In this document: positions 1-9,643 of the stretch, piece after piece
Layout: the number at the start of each line of letters is the position of its first letter
How positions within the stretch are numbered: the first letter of the stretch is position 1
Assembly (NCBI RefSeq): GCF_013041615.1
Contig: NZ_JABEPQ010000006.1
Span: 1 to 64,000 of the forward strand
Reading direction: 5' to 3'
DNA from: Knoellia koreensis
GTDB taxonomy: Bacteria; Actinomycetota; Actinomycetes; Actinomycetales; Dermatophilaceae
DNA: 64,000 nt
Translations under genes and position numbers: made by a program
Notes under the pieces: model-generated
The model's database searches: none
Told to the model about the DNA's origin: nothing
Seen by the model: the letters and a program-made list of their open reading frames with translations, nothing else

Positions 1-55
1 CGACAACGCCCGGCGTGCCCGACTTGCCACCCGCCGAGAACACCGCCAGGATCAC
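1..55 (-). CDS. Start of a possible P-loop protein, cut by window edge
   Basis: An AGGAGG ribosome-binding site lies about 50 bases after the helicase stop, on the same strand. It is followed by a GTG start whose frame reads ILAVFSAGGKSGTPGVV, a hydrophobic strand running into a glycine/lysine-rich loop like the N-terminus of MinD/ParA-type ATPases. An ATG at 59 in another frame has better spacing but gives an uninformative peptide. Only about 18 codons are in the window, so both frame and function are tentative. If real, it would be the third gene of the helicase operon. Confidence 0.25.
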   Translation of the reverse strand, partial: MILAVFSAGGKSGTPGVV

Positions 56-104
56 CCATGAGCACCGCCTCCTGGCTGGGTATTTCAACCGCCAACTGGT
101 GCAT

Positions 105-3100
105 TTACTCAGACGCACCTCGGTCCAGAATCCACGTGTCCATCGCCGCGATGGGTGTAGGCGTTGCTGGCTCCTCTGCCCAGCCGAGTACCGGTCGAGA
201 CGCGGCGCTCGAAACCTCCTCGTCGGCTCGCCGATCATCACGCTGTGCCTCGGTGCGGAATCCCAGAGGCTGATGCATCGTCGTTTGTTCGAGCACGGCG
301 CCGCAGACGGGGCAGATGGAGGCGGGCTCGCCGTCCGAGCCGGCGATCGCGAAGGTGCATTGCGGGCAGCGTCGGACGAACGTCGACGGTCCGAGCGGAT
401 TGGCCTTGGTTTGGCCGGTCCGGGTGTATGAAGCGAAGCCATTGGCGGTGTACACCCAGCCGTCCTTCGTGACGTGCGATCCGGGTGAGAACATGGACAC
501 GGCTTGTCCGAGTGGCCGGTCAGAGACTTCTTCGGGTGGCCGGCCGGCGCCGGGTACGTAATAGAGCGTCCGAACGCGTGTCGGGAAGCCGAACATTGGA
601 AGCACTCCCGCGTTGGCCAGCCTTTCAGACAGATCAGTTTGCGTAAGTAGGGGATCGCCGTACGCGGAATCGATCTCGCTGACGAGGTCGGTCCGAATCC
701 AGTCTCTGATTGCGCTGACATCCGCGTTCGCCACCCCCGTGTAGGCAGCCAACCTTTCTACGAGAGGCGCGATGACCGGTGACGTTGCGAGATAGGTAGC
801 GATCTCGTCTCGGATCCCCGGCCAGTCGTGGACTTGGCCGAAGGACCCGTGGACGGAGGAACGCCCGCTCGGAGGAGATGCCTGTGACCCGAAGGCCTGA
901 CGAAGCGCCTCGGCTGTGGCGACCCGGCGCAGGATGAGCGGACGACTGGTATCCAGGAATGGCTGGGGTGGTGGGTCGCCGGTCATGCGCCGCGATTCAA
1001 CGAAGTAGTAGTCGTCGTGTGACCGATCGCGACACAGGGTCAGGGCGTACGAGAAGGGCTGGTTCGCACGGCCGGCGCGGCCAACGCGCTGCTGATAGTT
1101 GAACCGCTGCGGGGGCATGTTAGCCATCACCGTCGAGCTCAGGCTGCCGATGTCGATGCCGACCTCCATGGTCGTTGTCACGCTGAGGACATCGAGGGGA
1201 GTAGTGCGCTCGTTCTCGCGCGGCTCCGGAAGCAGGGCACCGCGGAATCGTCGTTGCCGGGCGCGTGCCTCGGATGCAGGGCTCGTCTGTCCCGTCAGTT
1301 CGGCGACCGCCAGCCGGCTGGGCTCGAGGTGACTTAGCCGAATGTAGTAGTCCAACTCGGCGAGGACCTCGTGGGCGATCGCTTCGAGCAGCCCAGCGCA
1401 TGACTGCCGGATGCACGTGCCTGCTGACTCGTGAAGGTGACGCGTGGAGCAACTTGAGCAGACCCAAACCTCGCTGCCGTGGCGACGGAGGATGATTGGA
1501 AGGTCTCCCTTCTCCAGGCCGAGGGACGGGCCGTCCATCGCGGGAAGGAGATGGGACGTGACGCGGGCGATCAACTCGTCGGAATCAACGGAGTTCTTTG
1601 CGGCCGCGCGACGCAGAAAGTCAATGACCCGCCGCGGCATGATTGCTGCGTCAGACGTGTGGCCGGGAGTCCACCGGTTCGCGCGTCCATAGAGCCGGAT
1701 GGTGGATGCCAGCACCGAGTCCAGCAGGTCGTCTCCGGTCGGCCGCGGTGCAAGGTGTGCCACGAGCGCGCTTTCGATGTCACGGCCGCGGCCGCCGAGG
1801 AGCGCATCGCCTAGTGCCATGGTCAGGTATCGGCGGAATCGCTGTTGGTACTGATCGCGAGTTGGCCCTGGCGGCAGCGGCGTCCACTCGCCGGGTACCG
1901 GGGGGTCAAATGCTCGGTACCACGGTTCGCCGTCGTCGAGTTTCATCAGCACAGCACGTTGACCGCCCGGCGGCACACCGAGTGCGAGGAGTTCCCCAGT
2001 CAGACTGGCGATGAGGTCCGGCAGCGAGATACGGCGCAGTGAGGCGTTCTCGGCTTCGAACGCGGCGATGGTGGCCAGTGCAGCATCGTCGGCCGCGCCT
2101 GCTGCTGCGAGCATGTACGCCCTCATGGCGTCGGGGAACTCCTGCCCCAACGCACTCCAGCGGACGAGGTCGCTCGAACTCAGGGCCCCAGGCTTCGGTC
2201 CGTCCCGAAGGATCCGCACGGTGTCGTTCTCGGCGTTGAACGTCTTTTGGAGGAGCTGCCTCAGCAGATCGGCGAAACCGTTCTGCGCAAGTCCGATTGC
2301 AGTCTCGGCAGCGTCGTCGCGGCTGTCAGTGAATACGATCGTCTTCAAAGGGCGCCTGTCTGCAGAGACGGCTCGCGTGGTCTCCGAAACCAGCAACTGA
2401 GCGGCCTGATCGGTGCCTTGGGTGTGCGCTCGGATTGGTGACCGAACAATGCCTTGACGGAAGCGCTGCTGGACATCGTGGTGCCCGCACGAAGGGCACC
2501 GAGACGGGAGGGCGGGCGGCGACCAATCTCCAGCGCCGGCCTGAACGAGCATCACCCCCGTCGCTTCGGCAGCGGGAGCCGGCCGGACGTACCCGAGCTT
2601 CGGGCTCAATTCCGCGCCGGCGAAGCTGAACCTGACGTCGACGCTGCCAGGCCCGGCATGATTCCAGTGCGCGGATGGGGGGAGGGACCCCGGTCGGTAC
2701 CAGAGGTACCTGCTTGCCGCGCGCCGGAAGATGACCTTGTCGCTGTCGGCGCCTTCCGTTGCGGGGGTTGACGCGAGAAATGCTCCGCCGGCCTCCTCGC
2801 CGACAATCCAGCCACCGAGGCTGACATCGCCGCAGTGGTCGCAGTAGAGCAGCTCGAGTACCCGGGCGCCGCATTCACAGAATCCGGCTGGCCTGGGATG
2901 GAGCTTTCCAACAGCGGGACTAGCGCCGCCGGCCTCCGGACACTGGGGATCAATGCACGCCCACAGGCCGCGCATCGTCCGAACCATCATGTGGCTCCGG
3001 AACGGGATCTGCCCTTCGGTGGGGACGGAGCCCAGGCGATCAAGGACTTGCGCGAGAAGACCCTGGTCGCCGGTATCGAGCAAGCGACTTGCCACCTCGC

Positions 3101-4400
3101 CGAGAGGAGTGGCCCGGAGACCCTGCGCGGGGTCGCCGTCACGGCATGCAACGGCGATCGCCTCGTCAATGCCGGTTAGATCGCCACGCTCGAGTCTCGT
3201 CTTCACCTCGCTGGAATTGAGCGGAAGGTCTGCTGAGACGCCGCGCGGGCAGCCGGGCACCGTTACGAACGCATCCCGGCTGGTCCCGAAGAACCGCTCG
3301 AGATACTCGGCGCGATCGTCGTCGAGCGATGCGCTGGTGGCGATGATCTTCAACTGGCTGGAGTCTGGTGCGAGCCCGAGGCGATCACAGAGCGCCCGCA
3401 CGATCATCGAGACTTCGGCGCCCTGAGTCCCACGGTAGAGATGCAGTTCATCGACGACTAGAGAGATGGACCGGGTTCCGTCGGCGCGCAACCAGTCGCG
3501 AGTCTTCGAGAAGATCGGCTGCTCGAGGTCGCGCATGAGCATGACGTTCAGCATCGAGTAGTTGGTAATCAGGATGTCCGGCGGGGTTTGGATCATGTCC
3601 CACCGCGTGACGAGCTCGTTCTGTCGCGGATCGCTCATCTGCGATGTCAGATCCTCGCCGAGGTCCTTCACGCCGTCGATCTCGGTGACCATCGCGCGGA
3701 GCTCGGCCGCGACCTGACTGAGATCGCGGTGCCGACCGCGATCCGGCATTGCAGTGCCGCCCAGCGTCGCGCCCGTATATCGGCCGAACCACAGATTCGG
3801 TCCGCCGAGGGCCGCAATCCGTCGTAGCGACCTGCGAAGGCGCGAGACTTGGTCCTCGACGAGCGCGTTCATGGGATAGAGGACGATGGCGCGGATTGCT
3901 GCGTCGCGGGGTTCGGTCCGGGTGGGTGACCATCGTTCGGGCCGCGAATCCCACCATGTGTTCGGCTGGTTGATGCCTTGCCAAGAGCGGGCCTCAAGCA
4001 GGAGCCTCGCAAGCACCGGGAGCAGGAAGCTCTCGGTCTTGCCGGAGCCAGTGCCGGACGTCACGACCGGGTACTTGTCGCTCATGGAGAGGGTCAGTGC
4101 GTCGGCCTGATGCTCACGGAGGAGCATGTCGCGACCGGCCCAGTCGCCGAAGACGCCTTTCAGCAGGACGTCCGCCTCGACCTCGTCGAGGCCGACCGAA
4201 CGGCAAACGTCGAGGGCAGGGCGAACGTTCGGATAGGGGAGTACCGGCTCGATGAGCGGATCCTGAAACAGGATTCCCGGTCTGGAGAGCAGCGCGCGAC
4301 GCTCTGCTGCCAGGCCTCTATCGCGCAGCCAGTAGGCAGTGTCGATATAGGAGAGAACGGCCTCTTCAATGGCAGTGGCCACCGTTGCGGGGGCTGGCAT
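105..4400 (-). CDS. Large DEAD/DEAH-box helicase with zinc clusters (DruE-like candidate)
   Basis: Superfamily 2 helicase of about 1431 residues. Walker [10 protein letters not shown] is near residues 114-122, motif II DELH near 315, and motif [11 protein letters not shown] near 1105, preceded by a GIDIGSL segment. Cys pairs typical of zinc ribbons occur near 485-530, 635, 985-1010 and 1340-1366. The spread-out C-terminal cysteines recall DUF1998-type helicases of defence systems (DruE, DrmA/B, MrfA). I chose the ATG at 4400 because AGGAA precedes it and it lies 28 bases after the upstream stop; the frame is open to 4490. The gene follows the 1008-aa partner co-directionally. The two-gene layout matches Druantia type III (druH-druE), although this helicase is shorter than classical DruE. 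Helicase identity is seen; the Druantia assignment is inference, with DISARM-like or Dpd-like helicases as alternatives. Confidence 0.8.
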   Translation of the reverse strand: MPAPATVATAIEEAVLSYIDTAYWLRDRGLAAERRALLSRPGILFQDPLIEPVLPYPNVRPALDVCRSVGLDEVEADVLLKGVFGDWAGRDMLLREHQADALTLSMSDKYPVVTSGTGSGKTESFLLPVLARLLLEARSWQGINQPNTWWDSRPERWSPTRTEPRDAAIRAIVLYPMNALVEDQVSRLRRSLRRIAALGGPNLWFGRYTGATLGGTAMPDRGRHRDLSQVAAELRAMVTEIDGVKDLGEDLTSQMSDPRQNELVTRWDMIQTPPDILITNYSMLNVMLMRDLEQPIFSKTRDWLRADGTRSISLVVDELHLYRGTQGAEVSMIVRALCDRLGLAPDSSQLKIIATSASLDDDRAEYLERFFGTSRDAFVTVPGCPRGVSADLPLNSSEVKTRLERGDLTGIDEAIAVACRDGDPAQGLRATPLGEVASRLLDTGDQGLLAQVLDRLGSVPTEGQIPFRSHMMVRTMRGLWACIDPQCPEAGGASPAVGKLHPRPAGFCECGARVLELLYCDHCGDVSLGGWIVGEEAGGAFLASTPATEGADSDKVIFRRAASRYLWYRPGSLPPSAHWNHAGPGSVDVRFSFAGAELSPKLGYVRPAPAAEATGVMLVQAGAGDWSPPALPSRCPSCGHHDVQQRFRQGIVRSPIRAHTQGTDQAAQLLVSETTRAVSADRRPLKTIVFTDSRDDAAETAIGLAQNGFADLLRQLLQKTFNAENDTVRILRDGPKPGALSSSDLVRWSALGQEFPDAMRAYMLAAAGAADDAALATIAAFEAENASLRRISLPDLIASLTGELLALGVPPGGQRAVLMKLDDGEPWYRAFDPPVPGEWTPLPPGPTRDQYQQRFRRYLTMALGDALLGGRGRDIESALVAHLAPRPTGDDLLDSVLASTIRLYGRANRWTPGHTSDAAIMPRRVIDFLRRAAAKNSVDSDELIARVTSHLLPAMDGPSLGLEKGDLPIILRRHGSEVWVCSSCSTRHLHESAGTCIRQSCAGLLEAIAHEVLAELDYYIRLSHLEPSRLAVAELTGQTSPASEARARQRRFRGALLPEPRENERTTPLDVLSVTTTMEVGIDIGSLSSTVMANMPPQRFNYQQRVGRAGRANQPFSYALTLCRDRSHDDYYFVESRRMTGDPPPQPFLDTSRPLILRRVATAEALRQAFGSQASPPSGRSSVHGSFGQVHDWPGIRDEIATYLATSPVIAPLVERLAAYTGVANADVSAIRDWIRTDLVSEIDSAYGDPLLTQTDLSERLANAGVLPMFGFPTRVRTLYYVPGAGRPPEEVSDRPLGQAVSMFSPGSHVTKDGWVYTANGFASYTRTGQTKANPLGPSTFVRRCPQCTFAIAGSDGEPASICPVCGAVLEQTTMHQPLGFRTEAQRDDRRADEEVSSAASRPVLGWAEEPATPTPIAAMDTWILDRGASE

Positions 4401-4428
4401 GCCGGTTCCTGATGGCACTGACGGTGTC

Positions 4429-7400
4429 CTATCGGGTGAGTACGTCGAAGACGCGCGTTGCGAGCTCTTCCGGGACGTCCCGGTACGCAACCGCCCCTGA
4501 GGCGTGAACGACAGCAGGTGGCAGGCATGAGGCTGCCGTCAGGGCCCGGCCGTAGAGCCCAGGCAGCTCTGCGCCGACGGGCACCATGAACAGTTTCTGG
4601 TTCGGGTCGTAGGCGGCCAGCGGCCTGCCGTCCATCAGCGCAGCTAGATGCTTGCTGAGTTGGACCGGGCACCGCGCGTAGGTTCCTCGCTCCAGGTCCT
4701 CTGCGGAACGGACGACATCGAGGGTGGCGAACTTGCGGATGCGGTATGCGCCCTGTGCTTCGTAGCTGTCAACGCGCTTCCATGCGGCGTCGACGACGTC
4801 GAACCATGAGATGTCACCGCCGGCAGACGCGCTCTGACGCGGTAGTTGTTGCAGGATTGTGCTCATCGGAGGCAGGGCGGCGGCAAGCGCCCGCCAGGCG
4901 TCAGGGATGACGGCGACCTCGCATTCATCGGCGACTGAGTGCGTCTTGCTCCCTAGGTGGGTGCCAAAGCATTGAGACGGTTCTTTACCCTCGACTGTGG
5001 TGTCCGCGCGGTCTGCCTCGATTGCGTCAACGACCTCGTTGTAGAGCCCAGTCGGCCAGTAGCCATTGAAGGCAAACCGGCCTGTCGCGCAGCCGGTCAG
5101 CTGCGTGGGACTGATCTCCCATGCCGCCGGGCGGAGCGTCTTCTCGTCGCGGCGGATGGAGATGTGCCCGAGGGACTCGAGGGTGCGCGCGAACTGGTCG
5201 ACGAAGAGCCCGGTTGGCTCGATTTGCAGGGCGACCTTCTCCAGCGAGGCCCACGCTCCTCCGCCGAGGTGCTGCAGCGTGTCGCATGCGACGGTCCAGT
5301 CTCGGTCCTGGCTCGATGTGACCGCAGGGCTCAGCGTCGTGAGGTCGTGCACAGGGTGCACCTCTTGACCCTCTGCGGGTTCAGCGCCCTGCCGACGCTT
5401 TCTGATCCGGGTCGGATACCGCTTCACGAGGCCGCAGGTCTTGCAGCGCCCGTAAACCCACGAGGTCGTCGGACGACCTTTGGAGTCCAACTCCACGGTG
5501 TCGATCTCCTGGCGATGTCTCCCCGTTCGGATGCATGAGTCTGAGTCGGGAACGGTGATGCGCATGGGCTGGGCTTCGCGCCGCCTTGTTCCGACATCCT
5601 TCGACCAGGAAGGGGCTCGCGGCGGAGTGCCGCGAGGAGCGGGTGGCGGCTCTGGTGAGCCGAATACAGCGTGACCCTGGATCGACATCGAATCCGTGTC
5701 GGTGGCGACGCCGAGTGCACCGATCCCCGGCCCATAGCTGATCGACTCGGCGAGATGCCACTGCCGCTCGTCGCGGGTGTCGCCCGACCGCAGGTAGAGC
5801 ATCGCGCTGCTCGACGGGTCGCTCTGGCCGCTCGGAACAAGTTCGATCCGGTAGTCCCCGTCGGGGAGCTTCAGGCTAGCGAGCGGCTCGATGACGACGC
5901 CTGCGCCCTCGTCGGACCACTCAGAGATGTGGCGCTCTTCGAGCTCATCCGACGAACGGTCCAGTTGGACGAGGCGAACGATGAAGCCGCCGTGCGCATC
6001 GTTGACCGCTCGAATCTCGGGAGGAAGAGCTGCGTGCCACTTGCCACGAACACTTCCCGGAATTGCGAATCCACCGGACACCTTCAGGGTGGACGCGGTC
6101 AGTGGAATGAGCGCGGACAGGTCGTCCATCTTGTTGGCGGGAATCAGCGACCCGGGGTGGTTCAGGACCTCCACGCCGGTGAACAGTGTCCAGCCCTCAG
6201 GCTGCCCCGGGTACGGCGTCGCCGCCTCCCACCCAGGCCGGGCGACAACTGCCAAGATTTCCGCTACCCGGGGCGCCAAGCCGTCCTCGACGAGGAGGCG
6301 TAGGTCGTCACCCAGCATGATCTGCTGCACTTCCACCCAACGTCGAGAGAGCTCGTCCTCCCTGAAAGCGACGAGCCGCCTCGGGCGACGCTCCAGCGTC
6401 ACGCCCGAATAGTCGTCGCGCACTCGGAACACGCCGGCAAGAACGTCGTCTGGGCGAAGGGACGATCCCGGTGCCAGGCCGAGAGCACCGGGGACGTCAG
6501 GGACGAGGTCGATTGCTGTGCCCGGCTCCGCGGTGAGCAGTTCCATGGACCGGCCCAGTTGGGCCTGAGGGACATAGAAGAGGGCCGAGATTGAGAACCG
6601 CTTCCGTGGGAAGCCGCCCAATTCGAGTGTGAGGTGAAGCCGGCCAGTCCCGGAGGATTGACCTGTGCCACGGTCGACCACGGAGCCGTCCCAGGAGGCA
6701 AGCGTGACCGCGGCTGCCTCGGCGATTCGCGACCGTGCCTGACCGTTGGACCACAGTCGCGCAAGACTTGCACTGACGGGGCAGTGGGCCTGCTTGATCC
6801 AGCTGTCGAGCAGAGGCACTAGGTCGGCCGGGGCGACTTGGCTCCCCGGGGCAAATCCGAAGACCTGGAAGAAGTCCTTCAGCTTCTCTCGGTCATTGCT
6901 TCTGACCAGAGCTTGGGAGACCGAGAGGCCGACGTACCGGTGAGCCAAGGAGAACGCCGTTGGGATCCCACGCTCGCCCTCCTCCTGAATGAGCCAGCGG
7001 TTGAGCTCACTCCAGTAGCGCTCCGCGACGCGTCGGTACGCCATGCTGAGGGAGGGGTCGTGCGAGCGCCACTGCAGCACCTGGCCGAGGCGGCCAAAGT
7101 AGTTATTTGCCGCCATGCCGTCGCCGCCGGCCATCTGCTCGGCGGCTAGAGAGAAGCAAGCAAGAACGCCGAGGATCGGCGGAGGCGTGCTGCGCCCGCC
7201 ACGGATCCAGCTGCGTAGTCGCGCGTCATGACGGGCGAATACCCGGGCAGGGCCTTCCGAGCGATCCAACGTGCCGCTGACGACGTCGCAGAGTGCGTCA
7301 ACGGCAGCAACGCTAGCGACGTCGATCTTGGCAGCGAGGTCGTTGACGAGATCGTCCTCAAGGTCGAGGTAGACAGGACGTACTTCCTCGGAGCGCGCAA

Positions 7401-7455
7401 AGATGACCTCAGCGATCGCGTCGTTCCAGCGGTCGTACTCGCTCCACGCATCCAC
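4429..7455 (-). CDS. Unrecognised ~1008-aa partner of the helicase (DruH-like candidate)
   Basis: First gene of the two-gene operon, ending 28 bases before the helicase start. The GTG at 7455 is preceded by GGGAGG at good spacing; the frame stays open to 7518. No enzyme motif is visible. The middle holds a CxxC-type zinc knuckle (GRCKTCG) inside a Lys/Arg-rich stretch. The following region looks like a winged helix ([18 protein letters not shown]), which suggests nucleic-acid binding. The N-terminal half is mostly helical and the centre beta-rich. Size, position and lack of known domains resemble DruH of Druantia type III, but I cannot verify homology. Codon use is less G+C-extreme than in the housekeeping genes, in line with horizontal acquisition. 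The 250 bases upstream, as far as the insertion sequence, hold no gene I can support. Confidence 0.65.
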   Translation of the reverse strand: MDAWSEYDRWNDAIAEVIFARSEEVRPVYLDLEDDLVNDLAAKIDVASVAAVDALCDVVSGTLDRSEGPARVFARHDARLRSWIRGGRSTPPPILGVLACFSLAAEQMAGGDGMAANNYFGRLGQVLQWRSHDPSLSMAYRRVAERYWSELNRWLIQEEGERGIPTAFSLAHRYVGLSVSQALVRSNDREKLKDFFQVFGFAPGSQVAPADLVPLLDSWIKQAHCPVSASLARLWSNGQARSRIAEAAAVTLASWDGSVVDRGTGQSSGTGRLHLTLELGGFPRKRFSISALFYVPQAQLGRSMELLTAEPGTAIDLVPDVPGALGLAPGSSLRPDDVLAGVFRVRDDYSGVTLERRPRRLVAFREDELSRRWVEVQQIMLGDDLRLLVEDGLAPRVAEILAVVARPGWEAATPYPGQPEGWTLFTGVEVLNHPGSLIPANKMDDLSALIPLTASTLKVSGGFAIPGSVRGKWHAALPPEIRAVNDAHGGFIVRLVQLDRSSDELEERHISEWSDEGAGVVIEPLASLKLPDGDYRIELVPSGQSDPSSSAMLYLRSGDTRDERQWHLAESISYGPGIGALGVATDTDSMSIQGHAVFGSPEPPPAPRGTPPRAPSWSKDVGTRRREAQPMRITVPDSDSCIRTGRHRQEIDTVELDSKGRPTTSWVYGRCKTCGLVKRYPTRIRKRRQGAEPAEGQEVHPVHDLTTLSPAVTSSQDRDWTVACDTLQHLGGGAWASLEKVALQIEPTGLFVDQFARTLESLGHISIRRDEKTLRPAAWEISPTQLTGCATGRFAFNGYWPTGLYNEVVDAIEADRADTTVEGKEPSQCFGTHLGSKTHSVADECEVAVIPDAWRALAAALPPMSTILQQLPRQSASAGGDISWFDVVDAAWKRVDSYEAQGAYRIRKFATLDVVRSAEDLERGTYARCPVQLSKHLAALMDGRPLAAYDPNQKLFMVPVGAELPGLYGRALTAASCLPPAVVHASGAVAYRDVPEELATRVFDVLTR

Positions 7456-7688
7456 AGCAACATCCCTCCCAGTCTGGAACGTACAGAAGCCCCGGACTGA
7501 TCTGGGCGGATTGGGCAAAATAGGGTCTAAGGCGCGGAGCGAGATGGACGACAGAAGGACCCGTGGGCCCAGTCACCGCTAGCTCCTGGCCCTGATCGGT
7601 GGCTACTGCCCGGCGGGCAGACCGCGAACACACCTACCAACGGAATGAAGGGGGCGCTCGCCCTGGAGGGGGAAGGTGCCGTTACCTA

Positions 7689-7703
7689 TGGTGGAGCCAA
7701 GGG
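7689..7703. repeat. 15-bp direct repeat, left copy (tRNA-Ala 3' end)
   Basis: TGGTGGAGCCAAGGG is identical to 9068-9082, which is the CCA end, acceptor stem and start of the T arm of tRNA-Ala on the minus strand. The two copies sit directly at the two ends of the IS481-type element. They may be a 15-bp target duplication or attachment-site halves of an integrated island. Confidence 0.85.
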
Positions 7704-7770
7704 TGTGATCCGTCAGGACATCCCGGACAGGTCTCTCAAGACATCCCGGACACCGACAGGGGGCCGCTGA

Positions 7771-7788
7771 GAGGTGTACATACACCTC
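7771..7788. promoter_or_regulatory. 18-bp inverted repeat upstream of the transposase
   Basis: GAGGTGTACATACACCTC has two perfect 8-base arms around CA. It lies 17 bases before the transposase start, so it could be an operator, a transposase-binding site, or an RNA hairpin limiting translation. No test is possible from sequence alone. Confidence 0.4.
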
Positions 7789-7805
7789 AGGGAAGCGTCC
7801 GGGTC

Positions 7806-9359
7806 ATGTCGAAGGCCCGGCTGGTCATCACCGCGATCGAGATCGAGGGCCGCAAGGTCGCCGAGGTGGCGGGTACCTACGGTGTCTCCCGCTCGTGGAT
7901 CTATGAGCTGCTCGCCCGGTACCGCGTTGAGGGCGACAGGGCGTTCGAACCACGCTCACGGCGACCCAGGACGAGCCCGAGCGCGATCGTGCCGACGACG
8001 ATCGACCTGATCGTCCTGCTGCGTAAACAGCTGACCGAAGATGGCATGGACGCCGGACCAGAAACGATCGCCTGGCACCTGCAGCACCACCACCGAGTCC
8101 GGGTGTCAACCAGCACCATCGCGCGAACCCTGACCCGGCAAGGCCTCGTTGCCCCGGAACCGAAGAAGCGACCCAAAGCCTCCTACATCCGCTTCGCAGC
8201 CGAACAACCCAACGAAACCTGGCAGTCCGACTTCACCCACTACCGCCTCAGCGACAACCCCATCGCCGGCGCAGGCACCGACACCGAGATCCTCACCTGG
8301 CTCGATGACCACTCCCGCTACGCCCTGCACGTCTCCGCGCACCTGCGAATCACCGGCCGCATCGTGCTGGAATCGTTCCGCGACACCGCCGCCCGCCACG
8401 GCTACCCCGCGTCCATACTCAGCGACAACGGCATGGTGTACACCGCCCGGTTCTCCGGCGGCCGCGGCGGACACAACGCCTTAGAGACCGAACTGCGCCG
8501 ACTCAACATCACTCAGAAGAACTCCCGACCCAACCACCCCACCACCTGCGGCAAGGTCGAACGCTTCCAGCAAACCCTCAAGAAGTGGCTCACCGCACAA
8601 CCCACCCAGCCCACCACCGCCACGCAGCTGCAGACCCTCATCGACACCTTCGTCGAGGCCTACAACACCACCCGACCACACAGCTCCCTGCCGCACCGGA
8701 CCACCCCAGCCACCGCCTACAACACCCGACCCAAGGCCGGCCCCAGCGCCGAGCGAACCAAGGACTCCCACGCCCGAGTGCTCACTGACAAGGTCGACCC
8801 CGACGGCAAAGTCACCCTGCGACACGGCGGCCGCATGCACCACATCGGCGTCGGCGCCGAACACGCCCGAACCCAGGTCCTCAAACTCGTCGACGGGCTC
8901 CACATCCGAATCATCAACGCCGCCACCGGCGAACTCCTACGCGAACTCACCCTCGACCCCACCAAGAACTATCAACCCCTCGGCAGACCACCAGGACCAA
9001 ACCAAAAACCAGAAGGCCGGACCCAAATCCTGGGTCCGGCCTGTCCGGTATCTCTTGAGAGATCAAGTGGTGGAGCCAAGGGGACTCGAACCCCTAACCC
9101 CCTGCTTGCAAAGCAGGTGCGCTACCAATTGCGCCATGGCCCCCGGTGGTCACCACGCGGCATACGAGCTGCGCGGTGGCCGGTGTCACTTCGGGGTGTC
9201 GGTCGCCTCTGCCCAGAGGTCCTTCTCGGCCTGCTGAGCCTTGAGCTTCTTCTGCAGGGCCGCGGCGCCGATGGCGGTCGCGATGAGGATCAGGATCTTC
9301 TTCATGGCGGTCGCCTTCCCTCGAAGAGGAACCGCGGGGATCGGGATTGGTGGGCCTAA
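7806..9359 (+). CDS. IS481-family DDE transposase, no stop inside the element
   Basis: N-terminal helix-turn-helix (VAEVAGTYGVSRSWIYELLARY, residues about 18-40) and a second HTH_32-like segment are followed by an rve integrase core. Candidate catalytic residues are D142 (QSDFTHY), D207 (LSDNGMVY) and E252 (GKVERFQQ). The recognisable transposase ends at about 8995 (NYQPLGRPPGP). The frame then has no stop before the element end, passes through tRNA-Ala antisense and closes only at 9357-9359, so the product would carry a roughly 120-residue unrelated tail. The ATG at 7806 gives the normal N-terminus, although the frame is open from 7599. The missing stop may reflect end decay or tolerance for a read-through tail; activity is uncertain. 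Confidence 0.85.
   Translation: MSKARLVITAIEIEGRKVAEVAGTYGVSRSWIYELLARYRVEGDRAFEPRSRRPRTSPSAIVPTTIDLIVLLRKQLTEDGMDAGPETIAWHLQHHHRVRVSTSTIARTLTRQGLVAPEPKKRPKASYIRFAAEQPNETWQSDFTHYRLSDNPIAGAGTDTEILTWLDDHSRYALHVSAHLRITGRIVLESFRDTAARHGYPASILSDNGMVYTARFSGGRGGHNALETELRRLNITQKNSRPNHPTTCGKVERFQQTLKKWLTAQPTQPTTATQLQTLIDTFVEAYNTTRPHSSLPHRTTPATAYNTRPKAGPSAERTKDSHARVLTDKVDPDGKVTLRHGGRMHHIGVGAEHARTQVLKLVDGLHIRIINAATGELLRELTLDPTKNYQPLGRPPGPNQKPEGRTQILGPACPVSLERSSGGAKGTRTPNPLLAKQVRYQLRHGPRWSPRGIRAARWPVSLRGVGRLCPEVLLGLLSLELLLQGRGADGGRDEDQDLLHGGRLPSKRNRGDRDWWA
9014..9042. terminator. Perfect 12-bp stem hairpin near the right end of the IS
   Basis: AGGCCGGACCCA, a 5-base loop, then TGGGTCCGGCCT. It lies after the conserved part of the transposase frame. 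There is no U-tract, so it could also be a structure that blocks impinging transcription or part of the transposon end. Confidence 0.5.
9068..9143 (-). tRNA. tRNA-Ala(TGC)
   Basis: On the minus strand the sequence begins GGGGCCA (acceptor) and contains GCGCAATTGGTAGCGC (D arm), an anticodon loop TTTGCAA with anticodon TGC, and the T loop GTTCGAGTC. It ends TGGCTCC plus an encoded ACCA. The 76 bases fold as a standard cloverleaf. Its last 15 bases are duplicated at 7689-7703 beyond the insertion sequence. Confidence 0.97.
9186..9305 (-). CDS. DLW-39 family small protein
   Basis: A 39-residue protein with the sequence pattern MKKILIL, a short hydrophobic stretch, LQKKLKAQQAEKDLWAEATD, stop. 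The DLW motif with the Lys/Gln-rich helix before it and the 39-residue length match the actinobacterial DLW-39 family, which is typically found beside gyrA and these tRNAs. Too short for ordinary gene calling. It lies between tRNA-Ile and tRNA-Ala, all on the minus strand. It looks like an N-terminal membrane anchor with a charged cytoplasmic tail. Function is unknown for the family. Confidence 0.9.
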   Translation of the reverse strand: MKKILILIATAIGAAALQKKLKAQQAEKDLWAEATDTPK

Positions 9360-9424
9360 CAGGACTTGAACCTGTGGCCTCTTCCTTATCAGGGAAGCGC
9401 TCTAACCGTCTGAGCTATAGGCCC
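9348..9424 (-). tRNA. tRNA-Ile(GAT)
   Basis: On the minus strand: GGGCCTA acceptor, TAGCTCAGACGGTTAGAGCG D arm, anticodon loop CTGATAA with anticodon GAT, T loop GTTCAAGTC, and an encoded ACCA end. The 77-base cloverleaf is complete. It is upstream of DLW-39 and tRNA-Ala in the direction of transcription. Confidence 0.97.
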
Positions 9425-9554
9425 GTGAGCCCAATCTCCGCATGCGCCACGGGAGTGGCGCGAGGCACGAGGTTACCCCACCCTCCGACCGTCCTCCAAA
9501 ACGGTTCCGAACGGCCAGGTATGCCGCCAACGCACCGCCCGGACCGGCCTCACG

Positions 9555-9618
9555 AAACGGCGGTTGTGCGGCATACCGACCAGCAATTTCTGCTTGGTAT
9601 GCCGCGCAACCGCCGTTT
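9555..9618 (-). terminator. Long hairpin terminator of the gyr operon built on a GTATGCCG pair
   Basis: Two 23-base arms (9555-9577 and 9596-9618) are complementary except for one G-T wobble, with an 18-base loop that itself can pair AGCA with TGCT. Each arm contains the word GTATGCCG or its complement at its loop-proximal end, and the distal end carries AAA/TTTT. It lies about 25 bases past the DUF3566 stop, fitting a bidirectional Rho-independent terminator. Confidence 0.8.
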
Positions 9619-9643
9619 TGCGGCAAGCGCCGCGAGGGCCCGG

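Larger units (their letters stand above)
7704..9067 (+). mobile_element. IS481-family insertion sequence
   Basis: About 1.36 kb containing one DDE transposase. Imperfect inverted repeats lie just inside the direct repeats: TGATCCGTCAGGACATCC at the left (from 7706) pairs with the complement of the right end (to 9065), with about 21 of 26 positions matching over a segment ending CCGGACAGG. A second partial copy of the left-end motif GACATCCCGGACA follows at about 7740, as in many IS481 ends. The 15-bp direct repeats at 7689 and 9068 would be the target duplication. The element abuts the 3' end of tRNA-Ala and leaves that gene intact. Confidence 0.8.
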
